Of a stretch of 33,973 bases of DNA, positions 24,361 to 31,815 are shown piece by piece. The position numbers and the translations under genes are program-made. How positions within the stretch are numbered: position 1 is the first letter of the stretch; each line of letters starts with the position of its first letter. The DNA comes from JANYIP01 sp031394045 (GTDB taxonomy: Bacteria; Actinomycetota; Actinomycetes; Prado026): positions 1 through 33,973 of the forward strand of contig JANMWN010000272.1 of NCBI GenBank assembly GCA_031394045.1, read 5' to 3'. A model generated the notes under the pieces. That model was given only the letters and a program-made list of their open reading frames with translations, was not told where the DNA came from and searched no databases.

Positions 24361-25557
24361 ATGAGCTCGCGAGTCACGTTCGGGTGGGACGAGCGGCTGG
24401 TGGCGTACGACTTCGGGCCGGACCACCCGCTGAACCCGGTCCGCGTCGAGCTGGCCGTCCGCCTCGCCCGCGACCTGGGCCTGCTGGACGGCGCGAACGT
24501 CGAGCAGGTCGGCGCCGAGCCGGCCTCCGACGAGGAGCTGAGGCTCGTCCATGCGCAGACCTACATCGACGCCGTACGCCGCGCCGGCAACACCCTCGAG
24601 CCCGACCTCGCGCACGGCCTCGGCACCCCCGACGACCCGGTCTTCGCCGGCATGCACGACGCCTCCGCCCTCGTGGTCGGCGCGTCGCTCGCCGCGGTAC
24701 GAGCCGTCTGGTCGGGGGAGTCGGAGCACGCCGTCAACCTGGCCGGCGGGCTGCACCACGCGATGCGCGAGAGCGCCTCAGGCTTCTGCATCTACAACGA
24801 CGCGGCGGCCGCGATCGCCGACGCGCTGGACCGCGGAGCCGAGCGGGTCGCGTACGTCGACGTGGACGTACACCACGGCGACGGCGTCGAGGCCGCGTTC
24901 TGGGACGACCCCCGGGTGCTCACGATCTCGCTGCACGAGAGCGGCCGATACTTGTTTCCTGGCACCGGTTTCGCAGGAGACGTCGGTGGCCCGGGCGCGG
25001 AGGGGTTCGCCGTCAACGTCGCCCTCCCGATGGGTACGCGGGACGACGGCTGGCTGCGCGCCTTCGACGCCGTCGTACCCCCGCTGCTCGCAGCCTTCGC
25101 ACCCCAGCTGATGGTCACCCAGCACGGCTGCGACACCCACGCCCTTGACCCCCTGGCTCACCTCGAGCTCAGCGTCGACGGCCAGCGCGCCACCTACGAG
25201 CGGCTGCACCGGCTGGCCCACGCGCATGCCGGCGGCCGCTGGGTCGCCCTCGGCGGAGGCGGGTACGCCCTGGTCGACGTGGTGCCGAGGGCCTGGGCGC
25301 ACCTGGTCGGCGAGGTCGTCGGCCGACCCGTCGAGCCGGCCACCCGCGTACCCGCGGGATGGCTCGAGCACGTCGCCAGCCGGCTCGGCAGGCGAGGTCC
25401 GCAGACCATGACCGACGGCCGCCGGCCGCACCCGACGCCCTGGTCTGCGGGCCCCGGAGGCACCGATCGGGACGACGACCCGGTCGACCGGGCGATCCGT
25501 ACGACCCGGCACGCGGTCTTCGCCGAGCACGGTCTGGACGCCGATACCGATCTGTGA
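24361..25557 (+). CDS. acuC: AcuC-type class I histone deacetylase-family protein
   Basis: Zinc deacetylase; in Bacillus AcuC removes acetyl from acetyl-CoA synthetase. The 398-residue protein shows the HDAC fold. It has PDHPLNPVRV near the start, the catalytic His pair in GGLHHAM, and the zinc-site motif DVDVHHGDG (about 167-175). ISLHESGRYLFPGTG follows, then the second Asp region QHGCDTHALDPLAHL and the glycine-rich LGGGGY. These are all the expected active-site residues. A C-terminal extension of about 60 residues (after about 340) is polar and probably disordered. It is transcribed alone, between the repeat array and the HTH gene. Confidence 0.93.
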   Translation: MSSRVTFGWDERLVAYDFGPDHPLNPVRVELAVRLARDLGLLDGANVEQVGAEPASDEELRLVHAQTYIDAVRRAGNTLEPDLAHGLGTPDDPVFAGMHDASALVVGASLAAVRAVWSGESEHAVNLAGGLHHAMRESASGFCIYNDAAAAIADALDRGAERVAYVDVDVHHGDGVEAAFWDDPRVLTISLHESGRYLFPGTGFAGDVGGPGAEGFAVNVALPMGTRDDGWLRAFDAVVPPLLAAFAPQLMVTQHGCDTHALDPLAHLELSVDGQRATYERLHRLAHAHAGGRWVALGGGGYALVDVVPRAWAHLVGEVVGRPVEPATRVPAGWLEHVASRLGRRGPQTMTDGRRPHPTPWSAGPGGTDRDDDPVDRAIRTTRHAVFAEHGLDADTDL

Positions 25558-25604
25558 CGAAGCCCAGTTCGGGGATCGTTGTGCGCAGCGGCCTCCCACC
25601 TCAC

Positions 25605-25610
25605 TACTAT
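25605..25610 (+). promoter_or_regulatory. Candidate -10 for the HTH gene
   Basis: TACTAT fits TANNNT and is the only such element in the 130-base gap. A start near 25617 gives a leader of about 70 nt to the chosen ATG. The -35 (TTGTGC at 25579) would be 20 bases away, so it is weak. Confidence 0.35.
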
Positions 25611-25687
25611 CTGCGCCATAGCGAGTCGTGATGCTGCACCGGAGGGGAAGCCGGAGCCACGGCGCGCACGATGAGGTTCGGTGCGTG

Positions 25688-25894
25688 ATGGTTCAAGGCC
25701 CTGAGCGACCCCTGGCAGAGGTGCGCTTCCTCACGGTTGCTGAGGTGGCGGCCATCATGCGCGTCTCCAAGATGACGGTCTACCGACTCGTCCACGCCGG
25801 CGAGCTGCCGGCCGTACGCGTGGGCCGGTCGTTCCGGGTGCCCGAGCAGGCCGTCCACGACTACCTGCGGGACTCCTTCGTCGAGACGGCCTGA
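25688..25894 (+). CDS. Small excisionase-type helix-turn-helix DNA-binding protein
   Basis: A 68-residue protein that is one winged-helix MerR/excisionase-like domain: FLTVAEVAAIMRVSKMTVYRLVHAGELPAVRVGRSFRVPEQAVHDYLRDS. The recognition helix is KMTVYRLV and the wing is VGRSFRVP. Very similar proteins follow proC in mycobacteria (Rv0500A) and are conserved in Streptomyces, so it is a core actinobacterial regulator and not a mobile-element excisionase. The ATG at 25688 gives the usual N-terminus before ERPLAEVRFL; an in-frame ATG at 25628 would add 20 residues of unlikely sequence. Targets are unknown. Confidence 0.85.
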   Translation: MVQGPERPLAEVRFLTVAEVAAIMRVSKMTVYRLVHAGELPAVRVGRSFRVPEQAVHDYLRDSFVETA

Positions 25895-25936
25895 CGCCGG
25901 ACCTCCCCGTCCAGGTACGCTGCACCTCGTCCGGCG
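25895..25936 (+). promoter_or_regulatory. Leader region before the bS22 gene
   Basis: CGCCGGA (25895-25901) and TCCGGCG (25930-25936) form a 7-bp inverted repeat around a 28-base loop that contains a -10-like TACGCT (25916-25921). This could be a weak terminator of the HTH gene with an internal promoter, or a leader structure. Confidence 0.3.
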
Positions 25937-25982
25937 CACAACGTCGCCGGGTTCCCTGCAACTTGCGTGTGAAGAGGTATCC

Positions 25983-26081
25983 GTGGGTTCCGTCATCAAG
26001 AAGCGCCGCAAGCGGATGGCGAAGAAGAAGCACCGCAAGCTGCTCAAGAAGACTCGCGTCCAGCGACGTAACAAGAAGTAG
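25983..26081 (+). CDS. Small basic ribosomal protein, bS22 (AURKAIP1/COX24 domain) type
   Basis: A 32-residue protein starting with GTG at 25983. It is almost half Lys and Arg (GSVIKKRRKRMAKKKHRKLLKKTRVQRRNKK, split here only for description: core KKRRKRMAKKKHRKLL). Known actinobacterial counterparts (Rv0500B; bS22 in mycobacterial ribosomes) have this size and sequence and bind 16S rRNA at the subunit interface. The GAAGAGG ribosome-binding site lies 5 bases upstream. It is followed after 11 bases by the epimerase-like gene, probably in one transcript. Short enough to be missed by many gene callers. Confidence 0.88.
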   Translation: MGSVIKKRRKRMAKKKHRKLLKKTRVQRRNKK

Positions 26082-26092
26082 CCGGTTCTCGC

Positions 26093-27166
26093 ATGGGCCG
26101 GGTCGTGCTCGTCACCGGGGTAGCCCGCTACCTCGGGGGGCGGCTCGCCCGGGTCCTGCAGGACGACCCGTCCGTCGACCGGGTCATCGGAGTCGACGTC
26201 GTGCCGCCGACCGCTGATCTCGGGCGGGCCGAGTTCGTCCGCGCCGACATCCGGAACCCGATCATCTCCAAGGTGATCTCGAGCGCCTCGGTCGACACCG
26301 TGGTGCACATGAGCGTCCTCGCCCAGCCCGGTCACGCGGGCGGGCGCACGATCATGAAAGAAGTCAACGTCATCGGGACCATGCAGCTCCTGGCGGCGTG
26401 CCAGAAGGCGCCTTCGGTACGCAAGCTCGTGGTCAAGTCCTCGACCACCGTCTACGGCGCCTCGCCCAAGGACCCTGCGATGTTCACCGAGGACATGGAG
26501 CCCAAGGCGCTGCCCCGGTCGGGCTTCGCCAAGGACTCCGTGGAGGTCGAGGGGTACGTACGCGGCTTCGCCAGGCGGCGGCCGGACGCCACCGTCACGG
26601 TGCTGCGCTTCGCCAACCTCCTCGGCGACAGGATGGAGACGCCGATGTCGGCGTACTTCGCGCTGCCGCTGATCCCGACCGTGCTGGGCTTCGACCCGCG
26701 ACTTCAGTTCGTGCACCCCGACGACGGGCTCGAGTGCCTTCGGCTGTGCTCGGTGGAGGACCGCCCCGGCACCTTCAACGTGGCCGGTGACGGGGTGCTG
26801 CTGCTCTCGCAGGCCATCCGCCGGACCGGGCGGCCACCGCTGCCGCTGCCGTCGATGCTGGTCTCGTCAGTCGGCGGGCTGGTGCGGCGGGCCCAGGTCG
26901 TCGACTTCTCGCCGGAGCAGCTGCGGTACCTCACCTTCGGCCGCGTCGTGGACACCACCCGGATGCGTACCCAGCTCGGCTTCGAGCCGTCCTTCAGCAC
27001 GTCCGCGACGTTCGACGACTTCGTCCGTACGCGTCGGCTGAACGCGCGCTTCACGCCTGAGACCGTCGCCTCGATCGAGCGGGGAGTGGCGTCCGTGCTG
27101 ACCGGGCTGCCTCGGCTGCCTGGGCTATCGGCCGTCGCCGGCCTGATCGGAGACGGGCGTGGCTGA
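26093..27166 (+). CDS. NAD-dependent epimerase/dehydratase-like protein without YxxxK
   Basis: Extended-SDR Rossmann protein, 357 residues, related to mycobacterial Rv0501 (named galE2). The dinucleotide-binding loop is VTGVARYLGGRLA, a variant of GxxGxxG. ADIRNPIIS and the VVKSSTTVYGASP strand follow as in sugar-nucleotide epimerases. At the usual YxxxK site it reads RSGFAKDSVEVEGY: Phe stands for Tyr and Ser for Lys, so classical redox chemistry is doubtful. The C-terminal part includes LRFANLLG and FVHPDDGLECL. The gene lies between bS22 and the PlsC gene and overlaps the latter by 8 bases. Role unknown, perhaps in envelope lipid metabolism given its neighbour. Confidence 0.85.
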   Translation: MGRVVLVTGVARYLGGRLARVLQDDPSVDRVIGVDVVPPTADLGRAEFVRADIRNPIISKVISSASVDTVVHMSVLAQPGHAGGRTIMKEVNVIGTMQLLAACQKAPSVRKLVVKSSTTVYGASPKDPAMFTEDMEPKALPRSGFAKDSVEVEGYVRGFARRRPDATVTVLRFANLLGDRMETPMSAYFALPLIPTVLGFDPRLQFVHPDDGLECLRLCSVEDRPGTFNVAGDGVLLLSQAIRRTGRPPLPLPSMLVSSVGGLVRRAQVVDFSPEQLRYLTFGRVVDTTRMRTQLGFEPSFSTSATFDDFVRTRRLNARFTPETVASIERGVASVLTGLPRLPGLSAVAGLIGDGRG

Positions 27167-28226
27167 GCCCGAGGTCGCCAAGGTGATCCCGATCGGCGAC
27201 GGCGAGGGCGCCAAGGCGCGGCGCAAGGTGCCGGCGACCAAGAAGCCGCGTGCACCCAAGCCCGAGCCGGTGGCGCGAGCACAGCCCGCTGGGACCACGG
27301 ACGAGGTGCTCGGCGATCCGGCCGACCTGGCCGACCTGGCCGACCTGGCCGACCTGGGCGGTCTGGGTCTGCCCGGGTCCGGGGACGGCGACTGGGACGC
27401 CAGGGTGGCCGAGGCGCTCGCGTTCCTGCGGCGGCGGATCACCGGCGACTACGTGGTCGACGAGTTCGGGTACGACGCGGAGCTGTCCGACAAGGTGCTG
27501 ATGGCGGCGCTGCGCCCCCTGTACCGGCGCTGGTTCCGGGTCGAGACGCAGGGCCTGTCGAACCTGCCCGACACCGGCGGCGCGCTGCTGGTGGCCAACC
27601 ACTCCGGCACGATCGCCGTCGACTCGCTGATGACCCAGCTCGCCCTCCTGGACGACCACCCCGCGCGACGGCCGTTGCGGCTGCTCGGCGCCAACCTGGT
27701 GTTCTCGACCCCTGTGGTCGGCGAGCTCGCCCGCAAGTCCGGCGCGACCCTGGCCTGCAACGAGGACGCCGAGCGGCTGCTCAGCGCCGGCGAGGCGGTC
27801 GGCGTCTTCCCCGAGGGGTTCAAGGGGGTCGGAAAGCCGTACTCCGAGCGGTACAAGCTGCAGCGGTTCGGGCGGGGCGGGTTCGTGTCGGCGGCGCTGC
27901 GTACCCGCGTACCGATCATCCCGGTGTCGATCATCGGCGCCGAGGAGATCTACCCGATCGTCCACAACGTCAAGACGCTGGCGCGGCTGCTCGGGCTGCC
28001 GTACTTCCCGATCACGCCGACCTTCCCGCTGCTCGGTCCGCTGGGGCTGATCCCGTTGCCCAGCAAGTGGGTCATCGAGTTCGGCGAGCCGATCCGTACC
28101 GACGTGTACGCCGAGGGTGCCGCCGACGACCCGATGCTGGTGTTCAACCTCACCGACCAGGTCCGCGAGACGATCCAGCACACGCTCTACAAGCTGCTCA
28201 TGCAGCGCCGCAGCGTCTTCTTCTAG
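27159..28226 (+). CDS. PlsC-like lysophospholipid acyltransferase
   Basis: Predicted membrane-associated acyltransferase; 355 residues, counterpart of mycobacterial Rv0502. A Lys/Pro/Ala-rich N-terminal extension (about 1-75) carries four Ala-Asp-Leu units from a 9-base repeat. The acyltransferase domain shows VANHSGTIAVD at about 145-155, with His and Asp separated by six residues rather than the four of textbook HX4D, and VFPEGFKG at about 216-223 for the glycerophosphate-type site. Hydrophobic loops PIIPVSIIG and FPLLGPLGLIPLP follow. The GTG start overlaps the epimerase-like gene's end. Convergent with the HAD gene, 16 bases apart. Confidence 0.88.
   Translation: MAEPEVAKVIPIGDGEGAKARRKVPATKKPRAPKPEPVARAQPAGTTDEVLGDPADLADLADLADLGGLGLPGSGDGDWDARVAEALAFLRRRITGDYVVDEFGYDAELSDKVLMAALRPLYRRWFRVETQGLSNLPDTGGALLVANHSGTIAVDSLMTQLALLDDHPARRPLRLLGANLVFSTPVVGELARKSGATLACNEDAERLLSAGEAVGVFPEGFKGVGKPYSERYKLQRFGRGGFVSAALRTRVPIIPVSIIGAEEIYPIVHNVKTLARLLGLPYFPITPTFPLLGPLGLIPLPSKWVIEFGEPIRTDVYAEGAADDPMLVFNLTDQVRETIQHTLYKLLMQRRSVFF
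27321..27356 (+). repeat. Four tandem 9-bp units in the PlsC-like gene
   Basis: GCCGACCTG is repeated four times (27321-27356), coding Ala-Asp-Leu in the N-terminal extension. Confidence 0.9.
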
Positions 28227-28242
28227 CGCCCGGCTAACGGCT

Positions 28243-29115
28243 CTACCTGGTACGGCGCTTGCGCTCGAGCGCGACGGCGACGGCGGCGACGCCGGCCACC
28301 ATGCCCGCACCCGCCAGCACGGGTACGCCGACGATGGCGGCCTTGCGCCCGGTGCGGTAGTCCTGGATCCGCCAGCCCATGTCGCGCGCGTGCCGCCGTA
28401 GCTGGGCGTCCGGGTTGATCGCGCATGGGTCACCGACCAGCGACAGCATCGGGATGTCGTTGGACGAGTCCGAGTACGCCGAGCAGCGCGACAGGTCCAG
28501 ACCCTCGCGCTCGGCCAGCGCCTTGATGGCCTCGGCCTTCGCCGGGCCGTGCAGCGGGCGCCCGATCAGCCGCCCGGTGTAGATCCCGTTCTCGATCTCG
28601 GAGACGGTGCCCAGCGCTCCGGTCAGGCCGAGCCGCTTGGCGATGATGGTCGCCAGCTCGACCGGCGCCGCCGACACGAGCCAGACCCGCTGACCGGCAT
28701 CCAGGTGCCCACGCGCCTGGGCCAGGGTGCCCGGGTAGACCTTGGCCGCGATCGTCTCGTCGAAGATCTCGCGCCCCATCGAGACGACCTCGGTGACCGC
28801 GTGCCCCTCGACGAACCCCAGGGCCATCTCGGTGGCGTCCGCCATCTGGCCCATGTCCTCGGCGCCGACCATCCGGAACTTCACCTGGTTGCGGACGAAC
28901 CCCATCACGTCGCGGCGGGTGAAGAACTTGCGCCGCGCCAGCCCCATCGCGAGGTAGAAGATCGAGGCTCCGCGCACGACGGTGTTGTCGATGTCGAAGA
29001 ACGCGGCCGCCGTGGGGTCGGGCGAGACCGAGAGCGCGGCCTCCACCTCAGCCACGGCAGCGGCCGCCTGCCCGGCGAGCTTGGCCGGTGCGACCTCGTT
29101 CTCGTTCCGCGTCAC
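28243..29115 (-). CDS. HAD-IB family phosphatase with C-terminal membrane segment
   Basis: A 290-residue hydrolase of the SerB/CicA group. Motif I is FFDIDNTVV (nucleophile Asp41, acid Asp43), motif II is WLVSAAPVELA, a Lys lies in GPAKAEAI, and motif III/IV is AYSDSSNDIPML. A hydrophobic C-terminal segment (about 263-283, VPVLAGAGMVAGVAAVAVAL) followed by RKRR suggests a membrane anchor. The mycobacterial neighbour is annotated serB1 (Rv0505c). Phosphoserine is one option; a lipid phosphate is another, given the PlsC-like gene next door. GTG start at 29115; TACGCT lies 8 bases upstream on this strand. Confidence 0.9.
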   Translation of the reverse strand: MTRNENEVAPAKLAGQAAAAVAEVEAALSVSPDPTAAAFFDIDNTVVRGASIFYLAMGLARRKFFTRRDVMGFVRNQVKFRMVGAEDMGQMADATEMALGFVEGHAVTEVVSMGREIFDETIAAKVYPGTLAQARGHLDAGQRVWLVSAAPVELATIIAKRLGLTGALGTVSEIENGIYTGRLIGRPLHGPAKAEAIKALAEREGLDLSRCSAYSDSSNDIPMLSLVGDPCAINPDAQLRRHARDMGWRIQDYRTGRKAAIVGVPVLAGAGMVAGVAAVAVALERKRRTR

Positions 29116-29123
29116 GGCTCGAA

Positions 29124-29138
29124 AGCGTATGGGACACT
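29124..29138. promoter_or_regulatory. Overlapping divergent -10 elements of the HAD and acyl-CoA synthetase genes
   Basis: Minus-strand TACGCT (29129-29124) sits 8 bases before the HAD GTG. Plus-strand GACACT (29133-29138) sits 6 bases before the synthetase GTG at 29145. The whole intergenic space is only 29 bases, so both promoters must overlap. Confidence 0.4.
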
Positions 29139-29144
29139 CGCGCA

Positions 29145-30641
29145 GTGGGCGCCAACCTGGCTGATCTGGTTCGAGATGCGGCCGGTTCCCGGCCCGCGCA
29201 TCCGGCCCTGATCGCGGGCGGTCGCACGCTCACCTGGGCCCAGGTCGACGCCTCCGTCGACGTCGCGACGGCCGGCTACCAGGGCCTCGGCCTCGCGCCT
29301 GGCGACCGCGTCGTCCTGCTGCTGGGCAACGTCCCCGAGTTCGTCGCCGCGTACTTCGGCGCGCTGCGGGCCGGTCTGGTCGCCGTACCCGCCAACACCG
29401 GGTCGACCGCCTCTGAGCTCGGCGGCCTGCTGGCCGACTCCGGCGCCAGGGCCGTGGTCTTCGACCGTACGGCGGCGGCCGCGATCCGGCAGACCGAGGC
29501 CGCGGCGGGCCTGATCCGGATCGTCGTGGGTGCGCCGGCGCCGGGCGAGACCGCCTTCGGCGCCTTCTCCGGAGCCCCGCACGCGCACGCGACCGAGCCC
29601 GAGGACCTCGCTCTGCTGCTGTACACGTCGGGTACGAGCGGGCGGCCGAAGGGCGCGATGCTCACCCACCGCGCGCTGCGCGCCAGCGTCGAGCAGGTGC
29701 ACCAGCTCGAGCACCCGGCGGTCACTCCCGACGACATCGTGCTGCTCGTGCTCCCGCTCTTCCACGTCTACGCCCTCAACGGGACGCTGGCGGGGGTGGC
29801 GAGGAGCGCCGCCACGGTGGTCCTGGTCGACCGCTTCGACCCCACCGACTCGCTCGCCGTCATCCGCGACCACGGCGTCACCAACATCCCGGGCGCCCCG
29901 CCGATGTACGTCGCGTGGAGCTCCGAGCCGGGCCTGCGCGAGGCGTTCGGCACCGTACGCCTGCTGCTGACCGGCGCGGCCCCGGTCCCGTCGTCGGTGC
30001 TCGAGCAGATCACCACAGCGACCGGCCTGCCGGTCTTCGAGGGGTACGGGCTGACCGAGGCAGCGCCGGGGGTCTCGTCGACGCTGGTCGACGGCATCGC
30101 CAAGCCGGGCTCGGTCGGCAAGGCCCTGCCCGGCGTCGAGCTGCGGCTGGTCGACGAGGCCGGCGAGCCCGCCGAGGAGGGCGACCCCGGCGAGATCGTC
30201 GTCCGCGGCCCCAACCTGTTCTCCGGGTACTGGCCCGATGGCGACGGCGGTCCAGACGCCGAGGGCTGGTACGCCACCGGCGACGTCGCGTACGAGGACG
30301 ACGAGGGCGACCTCGTGCTGGTCGACCGGCGCAAGGAGCTGGTCATCGTCAGCGGGTTCAACGTCTACCCGCGCGAGGTCGAGGACGCGATCGGCTCCCA
30401 CCCGGACGTGGCCGAGGTCGGCGTGGTCGGCGTCCCCCACCCGTACACCGGCGAGGCGGTCAAGGCCTTCGTGGTCGTACGCCCCGGGGTCACGGGCTTC
30501 GGTGCCGAGCAGGTCGCCGCGCACGTGGCCACCCGGCTGGCCCGGTTCAAGTGGCCGACGATCGTCCAGGTTGTCGACCAGCTGCCCCATTCGGCCACCG
30601 GCAAGGTCGCCAAGGGCCGGCTGCGCGAGTCCGAGGCGTGA
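29145..30641 (+). CDS. Acyl-CoA synthetase (AMP-binding, FadD-like)
   Basis: Activates a fatty or other carboxylic acid to its CoA ester through an acyl-AMP; 498 residues. The P-loop LLYTSGTSGRPKGAMLTH (A3 motif) is clear, then LPLFHVYALNG, the A5 region EGYGLTEAAPG, the A7 motif GWYATGDVAYED, the hinge DRRKELVIVSGFNVYP, and the A10 Lys in SATGKVAKGRL. The GTG at 29145 gives the natural N-terminus; a frame starting at 29088 overlaps the divergent HAD gene. Its stop overlaps the glutaredoxin-like gene. Chain-length preference cannot be judged. Confidence 0.92.
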   Translation: MGANLADLVRDAAGSRPAHPALIAGGRTLTWAQVDASVDVATAGYQGLGLAPGDRVVLLLGNVPEFVAAYFGALRAGLVAVPANTGSTASELGGLLADSGARAVVFDRTAAAAIRQTEAAAGLIRIVVGAPAPGETAFGAFSGAPHAHATEPEDLALLLYTSGTSGRPKGAMLTHRALRASVEQVHQLEHPAVTPDDIVLLVLPLFHVYALNGTLAGVARSAATVVLVDRFDPTDSLAVIRDHGVTNIPGAPPMYVAWSSEPGLREAFGTVRLLLTGAAPVPSSVLEQITTATGLPVFEGYGLTEAAPGVSSTLVDGIAKPGSVGKALPGVELRLVDEAGEPAEEGDPGEIVVRGPNLFSGYWPDGDGGPDAEGWYATGDVAYEDDEGDLVLVDRRKELVIVSGFNVYPREVEDAIGSHPDVAEVGVVGVPHPYTGEAVKAFVVVRPGVTGFGAEQVAAHVATRLARFKWPTIVQVVDQLPHSATGKVAKGRLRESEA

Positions 30642-30880
30642 GCGCCGCCAGGGTCGTGCTGCTGACCCGGCCCGGGTGCCACCTCTGCGACGACGTACGC
30701 CCCGTGGTGGCTCGGGTCTGCGCCGAGCTCGGCGTGACCTGGTCCGAGACCGACATCACCGGCGACCCCACCCTGCTCGACCAGTACTGGGAGCAGATCC
30801 CGGTGACCTTCGTCGACGGCGCGCAGCACGACTTCTGGCATGTCGACGAGGCGCGCCTGCGGGCTGCCCTTTCCCGCTGA
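30638..30880 (+). CDS. Glutaredoxin-like protein
   Basis: An 80-residue thioredoxin-fold protein with redox motif CHLC (LTRPGCHLCDDVRP), the cis-Pro segment QIPVTFVDG and the closing helix DEARLRAAL. It belongs to the glutaredoxin-like group often annotated as DUF836, found just before rex-hemA in actinobacteria (Rv0508 in M. tuberculosis). The GTG at 30638 overlaps the synthetase stop. Disulphide exchange is likely; the client is unknown, and glutathione is not expected in this phylum (mycothiol is). Confidence 0.88.
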   Translation: MSAARVVLLTRPGCHLCDDVRPVVARVCAELGVTWSETDITGDPTLLDQYWEQIPVTFVDGAQHDFWHVDEARLRAALSR

Positions 30881-31003
30881 CTGAGTCCTTGCCACCAGGG
30901 CCGAGTCCCGTTCTACGCACTGCAGTCAGATTGCGGGCGCTGCTCGGCGGGTGACCGGTCAGTGACGGCCCGTCTCGACTGGTGGGCGCGTCAGGCGACG
31001 ACT

Positions 31004-31021
31004 TTGTGCGTTCGTTCACAA
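31004..31021 (+). promoter_or_regulatory. Rex operator (ROP) overlapping the rex-hem -35
   Basis: TTGTGCGTTCGTTCACAA matches the Rex operator pattern TTGTG-A-N-TTCACAA, with a perfect right half and a left half changed at two inner positions. It overlaps the -35 position of the promoter in front of rex, so Rex would block its own operon when NADH is low, as known for Streptomyces. Confidence 0.85.
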
Positions 31022-31026
31022 GGGCT

Positions 31027-31032
31027 TAGTCT
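31027..31032 (+). promoter_or_regulatory. Candidate -10 of the rex-hemA-hemC operon
   Basis: TAGTCT lies 17 bases after TTGTGC (31004-31009). A start near 31039 gives a leader of about 80 nt. The rest of the 239-base gap (30881-31119) shows no ORF or strong hairpin. Confidence 0.55.
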
Positions 31033-31119
31033 GCGGGAAACACGAATCTGATCCACCCCCGTCGACGCCGCGGCTGCACGAGTGTCGACAATGTTTACCA
31101 AGTCGCTTGGGAGCCCCCT

Positions 31120-31815
31120 GTGAGCGGTAGCCGCGTCGAGCGTCCGCTGGCACGCGGGCGTGGCATCCCGGAGGCCACGGTCGCCCGGCTGCCGCTCTAC
31201 CACCGTTCGCTGGTCGCGCTGCGCGAGCGCGGGGTCACGACCGTGTCCTCGGAGGAGCTCGCCGCTGCGGCCGGGGTCAACTCGGCCAAGCTGCGCAAGG
31301 ACCTGTCCCACCTCGGCTCGTACGGCACCCGCGGCGTGGGCTACGACGTCGACTACCTCGTCTACCAGGTCGCCCGCGAGCTCGGGCTGACCCAGGACTG
31401 GCCGGTCGTCATCGTCGGAGTCGGCAATCTCGGGCACGCATTGGCCAACTACGACGGCTTCACCAGCCGGGGCTTCCGGGTGGCGGCCCTGGTCGACAAC
31501 GACGAGGCCCTGGCCGGCGAGCTGGTCAACGGGCTGCCGGTGCACCCGCTCGCCGAGCTCGAGCAGCTCATCGCCGAGCACCATGTGTCGATCGCGGTGG
31601 TCGCCGCCCCGGCCCAGGTGGCCCAGGACCTGTGCGACCGGCTCGTCGCCGCCGGGATCACCAGCGTCCTCAACTTCGCTCCAGTACCCCTGCAGGTGCC
31701 CGAGGGGGTCGACGTGCGCAAGGTCGACCTCGCGAGCGAGCTGCAGATCCTGGCCTTCCACGAGCAGCGCAAGCAGATGTCGTCGCTCACGCCTCGTACG
31801 GAGGCGGCGGGATGA
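31120..31815 (+). CDS. rex: Redox-sensing transcriptional repressor Rex
   Basis: Senses the NADH/NAD+ ratio and represses respiratory and haem genes. The 231-residue protein has an N-terminal winged helix (about 1-85) with VSSEELAAAAGVNSAKLRKDLSHLGSYG and the typical GTRGVGYDV join. The Rossmann domain has VIVGVGNLGHALANY, and the C-terminal swapped helix is ASELQILAFHEQRK. The GTG at 31120 is chosen from the family N-terminus; the ribosome-binding site is weak. Its stop overlaps hemA (ATGA at 31812), and its own operator lies 100 bases upstream. Confidence 0.97.
   Translation: MSGSRVERPLARGRGIPEATVARLPLYHRSLVALRERGVTTVSSEELAAAAGVNSAKLRKDLSHLGSYGTRGVGYDVDYLVYQVARELGLTQDWPVVIVGVGNLGHALANYDGFTSRGFRVAALVDNDEALAGELVNGLPVHPLAELEQLIAEHHVSIAVVAAPAQVAQDLCDRLVAAGITSVLNFAPVPLQVPEGVDVRKVDLASELQILAFHEQRKQMSSLTPRTEAAG

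Noticed and set aside
25688..25894. Excisionase of a mobile element
   Set aside because: No integrase, attachment site or phage gene nearby, and the protein matches a core actinobacterial HTH in conserved context.
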